Assembly (NCBI GenBank): GCA_016703535.1
Contig: JADJBV010000001.1
Location: 3,090,001 to 3,154,000, forward strand
Reading direction: 5' to 3'
DNA: 64,000 bases
Source of the DNA: Deltaproteobacteria bacterium
GTDB lineage: Bacteria; Myxococcota; Kuafuiibacteriia; Kuafuiibacteriales; Kuafuiibacteriaceae
Each line of letters begins with the position of its first letter. Positions within the stretch are counted from its first letter, which is position 1. The notes below the pieces were generated by a model. That model was given only the letters and a program-made list of their open reading frames with translations. It searched no databases and was not told where the DNA came from. The position numbers and the translations under genes were made by a program. Positions 34,128-43,129 of this stretch are shown here, piece by piece.

Positions 34128-37100
34128 GGGTACACCGACAGCGGCTCATCGCCCCTCGCCCAGTACTGGACGCATTGACTCCAACACTCGTAGTGAGGCT
34201 CCACGCCGGCCGTCGGGTCTCGCTCCGGCGAGCAGATTCCCCACTCCCCCCCAGCCTCCGCGCACCAAGCTTGTGCCGCCTGCGCGCCACCCGTGTTCCA
34301 GCCCATCAGGTACGGACAACCGCACACTTGGCATTTCAAGATGCCGTTCCTGCAGCGGCCTTGCTCGAAAACCTCGGACGGGCTCGCATCACCTCCGTTG
34401 ATGGGGAGGTTAGCAGCGCAGTACCCCGGAATGCCGACGCTCGCGTCACCGCAGTTCGCAGGCAAGTCTACGGTGATGCAGCCCGTGGTCTGAGCAGCCC
34501 GATAAGTCCCTAGGCCTACGTAGGTTCCCTGGTCCGACCCAGCAAGTCGTCCCAGGCCAAGAAGAAATTCAAGCAAGAACCTGAGGGCCGCAGCCGCCCT
34601 ATCCGCAGACGTCTCGGGCTCTCTGGTGTAGGTGGTGATCTGATAACCTAGCTTCGGTAGCGACATCCGGGGTTGCGGCGAACCATCGCAGTGCGCCTCA
34701 CCGGCAGGCCCATACCAGCAGCCATTCCCATTCGGGTCGAGGTACACTGGCTCCCCACCCTCTGCACCTGAACTGAGGGACCGGGCATCCTCGCGGCGGT
34801 GAAATGTTGGCCCCGCAGCGAGCGCCTTTGCGTCGTCGTCGGTGATCATACCGGCGCCGCGGAGGTGCATCACGTACCTCCCGTTCGCCGTGGTGGTGTA
34901 CTCGAGCTTGTCCACCACCCAGCCGGCGGTGCCGTCGGCGACGTTGTCGGTGATGAAGTTCAACTTCACGCTGGCGCCTCCCGACCAAGGACCCCAAAAG
35001 TCTCCGAGATTGCCGGTCAGGTTGGCAAGCACCGTGGTGCCGTCGGAGGCGACGTACTGGAGATAATCCTTGCCGGTTCGGGTGGTTGTGCCCGGTTTGA
35101 CGTTGAAGCTGCTGAAGTGGAGACGGACGTTGTTGGCGCTGCCAGGGGTGTAGGTTTTGGTCCAGACCTGGGCCTGGGAGGTCCCGCCCGCGCAGCAACC
35201 GTTGAAGCAGCCGGCGGTGCCGGTGCCGCAGCCCGAGACGCCGCAGGTGGTGCAGCAGCAGGTCTTGTACGGATTGCCGCTGGTGTCGTCGGGGTTCACG
35301 TCTTGGTTGAACACCGTATATTCAATGGCGTCGCTGCGGCCGAAGGGGTCGTTCTCCCAGCGCCAGAGTTCGGTCCGGACGTTGTTGGTCACCAGCACCG
35401 GAGTGCCCGCTTGATCGGTGTGGACCCAATAGCTGGCCACCTCAGTTTGGGTGTCGTTGCCGCTCGAGGCCACCGTGGAGTGGAGCACCGAGATCGGGCG
35501 GCCCTCGAGGTAGACGTAGGAGCGGAGCGTCCTGGGGTACTCGGCGAGGCAGCTGTTCCAAAGATTCAGGAGCTTGAGCTGACCCGAGCTCCCGCCCGCG
35601 TAGTGGTAGTTGGTCTTCCGGCTGTTGCAGGTCGCCACCTTGTTGTAGCGGTCGCCCATCGCCGTGTAGTTGTGCGTCACCGTGCCCAGGAAGTTGTCGT
35701 TGGTGGTGTTGAGCTGGCTGTCCGGGTTCCAGGTGTAGTCGACCTGGTTCGGCTGGTTGACCTGGGTGATGTTGCCCTTTGGGTCGTTGCTCATCTGCTT
35801 GTCGACGCCGCCCGAGGTCACTTTGTCGATGATGTTGGTGGGCCCCACCCCGAACTCGTTGACGAAGGTGTAGGCGTCGTCGTCGGCCGAGTTGTAGGCG
35901 CCGTAGCGGCGGTTCACTCGGTTGCCGGCGAGATCGTAATCGAAGGACTCGAGGAACTGGTCCTCCCAGGGCTCCACGCCCGAACATGAACTGATGGCCG
36001 AGCGGGAGACGCAGCGCAGGCGGCTCAGGGGATCGTATTTGGTGAAATACTTGAGGTGCCGATAACCCGCCGAGTCGTCGTAGGTGGTGATGCGGCCGCC
36101 CACGTCGTAGGTGAGGTTGATGTCGGTGTATTTGGTGGCGCCGTTTTCGGAGCGTCGGCGGGTCAAGCGGTAGGCCTTGTCCCGGGTATTGGTCTCGTCG
36201 ACGCTGTTGGCGTAGCGGATGGTCTTGAAGCCGCCCATCGCGAAGTAGGTCGGGAGCGTGCTGTCGCTGGTCAGTAAGGTCCACGATCCGGCCGAGGTCA
36301 GTCGGTGCCGGACGTAGCTCACCCGGTCCTTGAGGGTGCCGTCGTAGACGAACTCCACCTCCCTTGCGTAGGTGTGGCCGTCGGGCCGGTCGAAGTAGTA
36401 CTCCTTCGTAAGGTTGCCGTTCAGGTCGAAGATGGTGGTCGAGCCCTTGGCGCCCGAGTTGGACCAGAAGTTGTCGTTGAGCTGGAAGGTCGAGTACTGA
36501 CGGCCGTTGGGGTGGTAGCAGTAGACCCGCATGAAGGCGCTGCTCGAGATGGTGGAGAGGCGCCCGGCCTGGACCGTGTTCGCCCGGCAGGCGCTGCCGG
36601 GGATCGAGTCGCCGTCGTACTGGAACGTCCAGTCGGTGCCGTCGCAGTTGTAGTCCAGGGTCAGCTGCCGGCTTAGCCAGTCCCGGGTGTAGCAGGTGGA
36701 CTCGGCGTTGCTGCTCGAGTTGTAGCTGGAGCGGCGCCGTTTGGTCACGAAGCCCGAGACGTCGTATTCGAAGCGGATGTCGCCGCCGCTGGTGGAGCGT
36801 TCCAACACCAGTTGGCCGAAATCGTCCCGTTCGGTTCGAGTCACGAGCCCGCTGGGGCCGGTGGTGGTCAACACCCGCCCGGCAGCGTCGTAGGCGTAGG
36901 TCGTCGTGGCCCCGAGCCCGCCTTGGTCGCCGGTGCGGGTCGCGACCCGACCTTGGTCGTCGTAGGTGACGCCGGACGTCACTCCCAGGAAGCTCGAGGC
37001 GCTGGTGAGCTGGCCGTTGGTATAGGTGTTGGTGGTGGACGCATCGGCCGGATCAGCGGTGTCGGTCGCGTGCAGGTACGTGGAGACCACTTGCCTAAGC

Positions 37101-39631
37101 GCGTTATAGGAAGACTGGCGCCGCACCTCGTAGGTCGTGCAGGTCTCGTCGGCGCAGGGCGTGGTGCCCGAGATCGAGTCCAAGATCTTCGACTCGGTCT
37201 GAGACCCGAACTTGTTGTAGTCGAAGCGCATGATCTCCAGCAGGTTCCCGCTGGCGTCCGCGGTGGCCGAGGCCTTGGTGCGGCCGTATTCGCCGGCCCC
37301 CGTGAAGTACTTCATCACCCGCTTGTTGCCCTTGGGCAGGGTCACGGTGTCGATGCGCCGTAGACCGTTGTAGCTGTAGCTGGTGGTCGGGCTCAGGTAG
37401 CCGGGGGTCGGGGTGGTGTCGTCGAGGAGCGCGTTGGTCTCGGTGACCTGAGTGACGGCGTTGAAGCCGTTGTAGGTGTAGCTCACGGTGTAGCCGGCGG
37501 GGGTGGTCACCGTCCCGGGCGACCCGAAGAGGTTGTAGCTGGCGTAGGTCGTCGTCTGGGGGCTGGCGTCGCTCGACGAATCGTAGACCTTGGTCGCCTT
37601 GACGAGCCCAGCCGTCGAGCCGCTGGGGTAGTAGGTGGTCTCGCTCCGAGTGAACGCACTCCCGGCGTTGTCTTGGCGCTCCACCCGGCACGGCAGGCCG
37701 GTGTAGCTGTCACCCGAGGTGCAGACCCCGGTGTCGAGGCCAAAGTAGTAGGTCCGCTGCTTCACCGCCCGCTGGGTCGCGCTGCTGTCGGTGACCTGGT
37801 TCCAGGTGTAGCCGGTCGTGGTGAGGGTCTGAAGTCGATCGTCGGTGGAGGAAACGTAGGTAAACTTGTTCTCGTAGCAGTTGGCCGGAAGGCTGGCGCC
37901 CGAACAATCGGCCGCGCCGCTGTAGACCGAGGTACGGCGTACCCACGCCGGGCGCAGGGACTGGGAATTGGAATTGTAGTCGTAGCCCATCCACGACTTG
38001 TGATCGACCGTGCCGCCCGAGCTGCAGGTACCCGACTTGCCGTAAACGTCGATCCGAACCGGCGAGGTGCTGTCCGAGAAGATCAGCTTGGACATCCGGG
38101 AGTCGTCAGCCTCAAAGCAGGTGACCCGGCCATGCGCGTCGTAGGTTTGGTTGGCTGCTGCCATGCCGCCCATTCGATCGACGGCGTTGCGGCTGGTCAC
38201 CCACAGGCCGTTGTGGGTGAAGGTCGTGGTCGGGTTGCCTGAGGTGTTGACGTTGTAGGTGACGTTGGTGGTGGTGGCGCTCGGGTAGCTGACGGTGAGG
38301 TCCTTGTTGGCGTCCTTGAGCGTCAGGACCCGGTCGCTGCCGTCAAAGGTGAACTCGGCCATGGTGACCGCCGTGGTCGAGTTGAGCTTGGAGACCACGC
38401 TGGTGATGTTGTTGGTGCTGGCCGCGTAGTTGTAGGTCACGTAGGTGACGCCGCTGAAGGTGTTCACCGCCGGATCGGCGAACTCCACCTTGTCGAGCAG
38501 GGGCCCGGCGATGACGTTGTAGTCGAGGGGCTTGTTGCCCGAGGTGGCGTTGACCCGGATCAGGTCGAGACCGTAGGTGCCGTACGAGAAGTAGAGGTAG
38601 ATGGAGCTATTGGCCGACTCGACCTTAGTGAAGCGCCCGTTGGCATCCGTGGTGGCGTAGGCCAGTCGGAACCCCGCCGAGTCCTTGTGCTCAAGGAAGG
38701 CCCGGCGGCCTCCTTTGACGGTGTCGTCGAAGGTCCAGACGGTGCCATCGCCCGGATACCACTGGAACTGGCTGGAGACCCGGCGGAGGTTGCCCGAGAT
38801 CCGGTGGTCGTCAACGGCGCAGCTCATGTCGGTGCCGTAGGTCGTGCACCGGAAGTACTGATTTTCGCCCCAGGGCGTGAGGACCTGCCAGCGACCGTCT
38901 CCGGCGGGCATCTCCTTGAGGTAGACCGAAAACGAGTGGGTCCAGCCCTTGCCCAAGGCGGCGTCGTCGGTCTCGCGACGCGAGTTGTAGGTGCGGGTGA
39001 AGGAGAGGGGCCCGTAGGGGCCTTGGATGGTGATATCGGTTTCGGTTCGCAGGAGGGCGCCCTCGATCAAGGTGACCCGGCCGCCAGCATCCCCTTGGAG
39101 CAAGTTGGCTTGCGAGATCCGCTTGTGGTCCTTCTCGCAGGCAGTGAAGCCGTCGTCCACCGCGCCATCGTTGTCGTTGTCGATTCCGTCGCAGTTCGTC
39201 TCGCTGGCGTTAACCTTGACCCAGACGCGAGGGTTGTTGTCGTTCTCGTCGATGCAAGCACCGAAGCCGTCCTGGTCGTTGTCCACGAAGGAGGCATCAC
39301 ATTCGTAGTTGCCGGCCGTTGCTGCGTACTTGCCCAGCATGGTGGCGATGCCGGTGTCGTAACCCGCAAGGTCTTCGCAGTTCTTGCCCGTATTCCCCGG
39401 CGTCACCGTTGCGATGGTGACTGCGGCGGCCGGCGCGCGAAAACCTCCCGTCGCACCGCAGGGGTATTGCTGAGCCTTGATCAGACACTGCCCAGTCGCA
39501 TCCCGCTCCACCCAGAAATTGCCATAGGCCTTCAGCGTCGTGCTGGCGCTGCAGGCCGCACTGGCATCTCCGGTGAAGACGAACAGGTGGAGTAGGCCGA
39601 GTGAGGCGACGAGGCAAGACGTTCTGAACAC
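34115..39631 (-). CDS. Giant secreted RHS/YD-repeat protein with MopE-like and CUB-like domains
   Basis: 1838 residues. Order: Sec signal (1-26); N-terminal region with MopE-type metal-binding motifs (VDNDQDGFGACIDENDN, NCDGIDNDNDGAVDDGF; about 112-165); DUF6531 at about 180-270 (GPYGPLSFTRTYNS); a long series of YD repeats forming the RHS shell; the late RHS strand ELWRWENDPFGRSD. The usual closing block (YYDxETGLxYNxxRxYDPxxGRF..DPIGL) is absent. Instead a Cys cluster (TCCCTTCGVSGCG, about 1457-1470), a CUB-like beta domain (about 1488-1580) and a unique Cys-rich end (about 1620-1838) follow. GTG 39631 follows GGAGG. No nuclease or deaminase toxin motif was recognised. Likely displayed or released cargo shell. 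Confidence 0.9.
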   Translation of the reverse strand: MFRTSCLVASLGLLHLFVFTGDASAACSASTTLKAYGNFWVERDATGQCLIKAQQYPCGATGGFRAPAAAVTIATVTPGNTGKNCEDLAGYDTGIATMLGKYAATAGNYECDASFVDNDQDGFGACIDENDNNPRVWVKVNASETNCDGIDNDNDGAVDDGFTACEKDHKRISQANLLQGDAGGRVTLIEGALLRTETDITIQGPYGPLSFTRTYNSRRETDDAALGKGWTHSFSVYLKEMPAGDGRWQVLTPWGENQYFRCTTYGTDMSCAVDDHRISGNLRRVSSQFQWYPGDGTVWTFDDTVKGGRRAFLEHKDSAGFRLAYATTDANGRFTKVESANSSIYLYFSYGTYGLDLIRVNATSGNKPLDYNVIAGPLLDKVEFADPAVNTFSGVTYVTYNYAASTNNITSVVSKLNSTTAVTMAEFTFDGSDRVLTLKDANKDLTVSYPSATTTNVTYNVNTSGNPTTTFTHNGLWVTSRNAVDRMGGMAAANQTYDAHGRVTCFEADDSRMSKLIFSDSTSPVRIDVYGKSGTCSSGGTVDHKSWMGYDYNSNSQSLRPAWVRRTSVYSGAADCSGASLPANCYENKFTYVSSTDDRLQTLTTTGYTWNQVTDSSATQRAVKQRTYYFGLDTGVCTSGDSYTGLPCRVERQDNAGSAFTRSETTYYPSGSTAGLVKATKVYDSSSDASPQTTTYASYNLFGSPGTVTTPAGYTVSYTYNGFNAVTQVTETNALLDDTTPTPGYLSPTTSYSYNGLRRIDTVTLPKGNKRVMKYFTGAGEYGRTKASATADASGNLLEIMRFDYNKFGSQTESKILDSISGTTPCADETCTTYEVRRQSSYNALRQVVSTYLHATDTADPADASTTNTYTNGQLTSASSFLGVTSGVTYDDQGRVATRTGDQGGLGATTTYAYDAAGRVLTTTGPSGLVTRTERDDFGQLVLERSTSGGDIRFEYDVSGFVTKRRRSSYNSSSNAESTCYTRDWLSRQLTLDYNCDGTDWTFQYDGDSIPGSACRANTVQAGRLSTISSSAFMRVYCYHPNGRQYSTFQLNDNFWSNSGAKGSTTIFDLNGNLTKEYYFDRPDGHTYAREVEFVYDGTLKDRVSYVRHRLTSAGSWTLLTSDSTLPTYFAMGGFKTIRYANSVDETNTRDKAYRLTRRRSENGATKYTDINLTYDVGGRITTYDDSAGYRHLKYFTKYDPLSRLRCVSRSAISSCSGVEPWEDQFLESFDYDLAGNRVNRRYGAYNSADDDAYTFVNEFGVGPTNIIDKVTSGGVDKQMSNDPKGNITQVNQPNQVDYTWNPDSQLNTTNDNFLGTVTHNYTAMGDRYNKVATCNSRKTNYHYAGGSSGQLKLLNLWNSCLAEYPRTLRSYVYLEGRPISVLHSTVASSGNDTQTEVASYWVHTDQAGTPVLVTNNVRTELWRWENDPFGRSDAIEYTVFNQDVNPDDTSGNPYKTCCCTTCGVSGCGTGTAGCFNGCCAGGTSQAQVWTKTYTPGSANNVRLHFSSFNVKPGTTTRTGKDYLQYVASDGTTVLANLTGNLGDFWGPWSGGASVKLNFITDNVADGTAGWVVDKLEYTTTANGRYVMHLRGAGMITDDDAKALAAGPTFHRREDARSLSSGAEGGEPVYLDPNGNGCWYGPAGEAHCDGSPQPRMSLPKLGYQITTYTREPETSADRAAAALRFLLEFLLGLGRLAGSDQGTYVGLGTYRAAQTTGCITVDLPANCGDASVGIPGYCAANLPINGGDASPSEVFEQGRCRNGILKCQVCGCPYLMGWNTGGAQAAQAWCAEAGGEWGICSPERDPTAGVEPHYECWSQCVQYWARGDEPLSVYPCGP
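39101..39114. repeat. Iterated palindrome variant GCAAGT-TG-GCTTGC, copy 3
   Basis: One mismatch from the perfect form; it is the exact reverse complement of the copy at 46096-46109. Inside the RHS gene. Confidence 0.65.
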
Positions 39632-39676
39632 AGAAACCTCCGACGGAGACCAAATGAAGCGACGGGGCGAGACGAG

Positions 39677-40060
39677 TCAGGGTGCAGGTGTCTGGACGTT
39701 GATCCGACGCGGCACGCAAAGACCGACAGGCTCCCCGTTGCCTTGCTCGATCACCTTGCAGCCCCAGCCCGCCAGGCAGTCGCCATCGACCGCACAAACC
39801 TCGGTGCAGAGGTGGCCGAACTCGATGCGTATCGAGATCCCAGAGGCACAATCGACCCCCTGCAGTTCCTCAGCGGCCGGCGCTCCCATGGCCAGGTTGG
39901 CGCCGGGTTGGTTGGCGACCGGCGCTTGAGCATCCGCAGCGGGGGTCAGCGCAACGCCGATCGCAAAGGAGGCGAGTCCGGCGGTGGCCAACGCGAGGAG
40001 AACGGACTTGGCCGCGGACCACCGAGGCTGCCGCGGAAGAAGGTTGCTTGAGGGTGGCAT
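39677..40060 (-). CDS. Small secreted Cys-rich protein, first gene of the RHS locus
   Basis: 127 residues, with an N-terminal signal or anchor (VLLALATAGLASFAIGVAL) and a short mature domain with six Cys (VDCASGIS, HLCTEVCAVDGDCLAGWGCKV, GLCVP), of the CxxxCxxxxxC type common in Myxococcota surface proteins. It lies 45 bp upstream of the RHS gene with no terminator between, so it is probably first in that operon. The 118 bp upstream contain an AT-rich stretch (about 40099-40129) that could hold the promoter. Confidence 0.75.
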   Translation of the reverse strand: MPPSSNLLPRQPRWSAAKSVLLALATAGLASFAIGVALTPAADAQAPVANQPGANLAMGAPAAEELQGVDCASGISIRIEFGHLCTEVCAVDGDCLAGWGCKVIEQGNGEPVGLCVPRRINVQTPAP

Positions 40061-40178
40061 GGGCGATGGTCTACCCCCCCCCGATTTCTGGCGTCAAGGT
40101 TGGTTCATCACAAATTTACAGAATAGTTAGCCCGTGACGGAGAGGTGAACTTATCGGCGGGAGGGCTTGCTCAATCGC

Positions 40179-40781
40179 TCAGAACAAGAGCCACGACACA
40201 CCGAGCGAAAGCCGGGCCATCGGCAGCTGCTGTTGGCCGTCGATCAGATACGCCGCCTGAAGTGAGGCCCCGAGCTCGAAGTTCTCCGTCAAGCACCACC
40301 CCACCCGGCCGTAGGCGTAGGGGCCGAGGGCGGCGCCAACCTGCAGGAGGTTGTCGGGGCTGTTGATGTCTGCGCCCCCACCCGAAAGAAGGCCGACTTG
40401 CAGGCCCGCCGCTCCACTCAGGCGCAAGTCACCCCAAAAAGAATGGAGCGCCACGCCGGTCGATAGTTCGGAGTAGCCGGTTACTTCGTTGAAAGGAAAG
40501 TCCCGGGTGGTGTCGGCCCAGGCGAGGATGAACGCACCTTGCCAGGCCAACGCCAGCCCCGGCGAAAGGGCCCATCCCAGGCCGAGCTCCAGGCCACCGC
40601 CGGCGCCCACCAGCCCGCCACTTTGAGAGACGTCGCCGCGGCTCACCGAGGTGGCGCCGCCCAAAGCCACCGCCTGGGGAGTGAGTGAAAAGTAGAGCCC
40701 CTCCCGAACTGGCGGCGGCGCCGAAACTTCGGCCCCCGAGGGGGTCAGGGAGGCCAAGAGTAGGAACAGAGGGGCGGCCAT
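40179..40781 (-). CDS. Outer-membrane beta-barrel-like protein
   Basis: I start at ATG 40781, giving 200 residues with a Sec signal (APLFLLLASLTPSGAE). The mature protein alternates hydrophobic and polar residues with Gly/aromatic turns (GGGLELGLGWALSPGLALAW, GLQVGLLSGGG, AYGRVGW, ELGASLQAAYLI) and ends in ...SLGVSWLLF, a C-terminal Phe signature used for outer-membrane insertion. About eight strands would fit. Unrecognised family. Same strand as the RHS locus, 118 bp upstream of it. Confidence 0.65.
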   Translation of the reverse strand: MAAPLFLLLASLTPSGAEVSAPPPVREGLYFSLTPQAVALGGATSVSRGDVSQSGGLVGAGGGLELGLGWALSPGLALAWQGAFILAWADTTRDFPFNEVTGYSELSTGVALHSFWGDLRLSGAAGLQVGLLSGGGADINSPDNLLQVGAALGPYAYGRVGWCLTENFELGASLQAAYLIDGQQQLPMARLSLGVSWLLF

Positions 40782-40879
40782 GTCCCCGAGGGTGAGGCGG
40801 AGTATTGGGCCGGTCAAGCGGCCGGCGAAGCGGAGGACCGGGCGAAGGCGCGATCACGCCTTGCGTGGCCGCCGGCCGA

Positions 40880-42073
40880 TCAGGGGGCCGCGGGCCGTGG
40901 AGTCCGCCACTCGACGAAGGCCGAGGCCTCCAGCCAGGGGGCCCGGGTGTCGAACACCGACGAAGGCGCCTGATGGGGATAGCTGAGGTAGGCCTCCAGC
41001 ACCTCGTCCTCAGGCAGCGCCCAAGCGGACAGCTCCGGCGGGAGCTCCGGGCGGGTCCAGGTGGTGGACGCCGCGTAACTCCAAATGGCCCAGCGGCTCA
41101 CCGGCTGACTTCGGCCCAACAACAGTCCCATCGATCGCCCGACCATGAGCCGGGATGGATAGGGCGTCACGCGGTCGAGGGTCCAGCTGGCCTGGTGGGT
41201 GTCCGCCGACAACCCGCGGATCATCGGCAGATCGAGGGCGAGATCGATGGGCTGGGGCTCGACGCCGGTCTCGACCCGCTTGAAGAAGCCCTGGGCACCA
41301 TCCCGAACGATGACCACTCCGGCGAAGTCATCAAAGGGCAGCGGCGGAAAGTCGAGCGCGATCCCGCCGGGGCCGAGGGCTCGCTCTTCCCTCGACACAA
41401 AACGCTCGTCCCCGACTCGCCCGCTGAACGACGCCGAGATCTCACCCGGCCGGCTCGGATCCGTCCGGATCGACCAACGTTGGGTGTGAGGCGGGTGGAT
41501 GAAGTCCTCGGCGGGAGGCACGGCGAGTTGCCCAGACACGAAGTCGGCGCCGGATCGCAGAGCGTAGCGGAGCTCTGGGAGATCGAGGTCAATGAAGGCG
41601 ACTCGCTTCGGCAATGGCCCGATGCCCAACGGGGCGGGGCCCAAAGCAAACAGGTAGCCCAACCCAAAATCCACCAGGACCCTCCGTCCGGGAGCGGCGG
41701 CGATCGAGGCGAGCTCGTCGGGAGCGCTGATCGGCCCCGTGTGCCCTAACTGAGCGGGAAGCAAGACCTCAGCGCCGTCGCTGAGATCGGCGATGGACAG
41801 GACGTAGGCCGAGTTGCCGTGGTCAGGATAACGGGTCGACACCGCCCCCCCGAGCGGGACGGCGAGCTCGTGGACACCAGGAGATTGGGCCGTGATCAGG
41901 TCGTAGGCCGCGCCGCTCGGCGCCGAGATGAGGAGCGGGACCTCACCTTCGTAGCCGTCGAGGTGCAACGTCACTCGCGCCAGCGCGTAGTCCAAGGGAT
42001 AGGTGTCGGCGACGCACCCGACCAGCAGGAGGCCACACCCGATCGAAACCTGGGCCTTGAACCGATGCCCCAT
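40880..42073 (-). CDS. Hypothetical lipoprotein
   Basis: This 397-residue protein has a lipoprotein signal (VSIGCGLLLVG before Cys20, with an earlier Cys13 also possible). It is beta-rich and unrecognised: VTLHLDGYEGEVPLLISAPS and VHELAVPLGGAV look like an Ig-like N-terminal domain, followed by a carboxypeptidase-regulatory- or propeller-like region. It is divergent from the NAD kinase paralogue, about 95 bp between starts. Function unknown. Confidence 0.6.
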   Translation of the reverse strand: MGHRFKAQVSIGCGLLLVGCVADTYPLDYALARVTLHLDGYEGEVPLLISAPSGAAYDLITAQSPGVHELAVPLGGAVSTRYPDHGNSAYVLSIADLSDGAEVLLPAQLGHTGPISAPDELASIAAAPGRRVLVDFGLGYLFALGPAPLGIGPLPKRVAFIDLDLPELRYALRSGADFVSGQLAVPPAEDFIHPPHTQRWSIRTDPSRPGEISASFSGRVGDERFVSREERALGPGGIALDFPPLPFDDFAGVVIVRDGAQGFFKRVETGVEPQPIDLALDLPMIRGLSADTHQASWTLDRVTPYPSRLMVGRSMGLLLGRSQPVSRWAIWSYAASTTWTRPELPPELSAWALPEDEVLEAYLSYPHQAPSSVFDTRAPWLEASAFVEWRTPRPAAP

Positions 42074-42168
42074 GCCCGACAGTGTGCCAGGTCCAACGCC
42101 AATGTGACATGGCCCGGCCGGAGTCGATTGGACGCCGGCCGCCGACAGCGCTACTGCTCTACTCGCCG

Positions 42169-43047
42169 ATGCGGATCCGACGGGTTTTGGTGGTGGTGAA
42201 AGAGACGGCCCTGGCCCGGCTCGCCGTGGATCGAAGGCCGGGTCCTCGGCACCTGCGGGACCTGATCGCCAAGTCCGACCCTTCGGTGGCCAGCATCCGC
42301 CCCGCCCACGACGAACACGAGGCTTCGGTGGCCCTGGTGTTGTCGGCCTTGCGGGCCCGGCGCATCTTCTTTCGCACCCGAACCGAAATGCCGACTCGGC
42401 CGATCCGAGGCGTGGATCTGGTGGTCACGGTGGGGGGGGACGGGATGGTCCTCGGTGTCTCCCACACCGTGCGAGACGGGACGCCGATCCTGGGGGTCAA
42501 CTCGGCGCCCAGCTTTTCGGTGGGTTACCTGACCGGGTGCCTGGGCCACAACTTCGGGGCCACGCTGGACGCGTTGCGGCAGGGCCAGGTGCCCCTCGCC
42601 GTCCAGCGGCTGCGGGTCCAGATCGGGCGGCGGGTGTTGGCCGAGCCGGTCCTGAACGACGCCCTCTTTTGCGCCGACAACCCGGCGGTCATGACCCGAT
42701 ACCGACTGGAGTTTCCCGGCGGCGAAGAGCTCCAGCGCAGCTCGGGGGTCTGGGTCAGCACCCCGGCCGGCTCGACCTCGGCGTTGACCTCGGCCGGTGG
42801 GCCGATTCTTCCCCTGACCAGTCATCAGTTCGCCTTTATCGCCCGGGAACCCTACGCCCCACCCGGGAGCGCGGTGCGTTATCGCAGCGCGGTCTTGATG
42901 ACCGGTCACTCCCTGACCTTGGAGTGTCGGATCATGGACGCCAGCGTCTTCCTCGACGGCTCTCACCGCCGGTACCCGGTGGCGTTGGCGGAGCGGGTGA
43001 TGTTCTCCCTCCACGACGCGCCCCTCTTTTTGGTCCGGACGGCGTGA
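42169..43047 (+). CDS. nadK: NAD kinase (GGDGM type)
   Basis: The 292-residue protein is an ATP-NAD kinase: VDLVVTVGGDGMVLGVSH (GGDGM at 89-93; canonical GGDGT), TPILGVNSAPSFSVGYL, VLNDALFCAD (N-D pair for substrate binding; canonical LNE) and SSGVWVSTPAGSTSAL (about 191-206). It makes NADP for biosynthesis. It is more canonical than the paralogue at 1389-2282, though the Thr of GGDGT and Glu of LNE are changed. The N-terminal 30 residues from an upstream start are not included; ATG 42169 precedes the first strand. Confidence 0.87.
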   Translation: MRIRRVLVVVKETALARLAVDRRPGPRHLRDLIAKSDPSVASIRPAHDEHEASVALVLSALRARRIFFRTRTEMPTRPIRGVDLVVTVGGDGMVLGVSHTVRDGTPILGVNSAPSFSVGYLTGCLGHNFGATLDALRQGQVPLAVQRLRVQIGRRVLAEPVLNDALFCADNPAVMTRYRLEFPGGEELQRSSGVWVSTPAGSTSALTSAGGPILPLTSHQFAFIAREPYAPPGSAVRYRSAVLMTGHSLTLECRIMDASVFLDGSHRRYPVALAERVMFSLHDAPLFLVRTA

Positions 43048-43129
43048 CGCCGATCGCGCCCCGGTTTTTTTGTGTTGTGGGGCGCCTGCCCACCTCGCGT
43101 TGAGCAAATTCGAGCCGTACGATCCGGAC

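Noticed and set aside
34115..39631. Classical polymorphic toxin with immunity gene
   Set aside because: No known toxin fold is visible in the C terminus, and the genes behind it encode exported lipoproteins rather than cytoplasmic immunity proteins.
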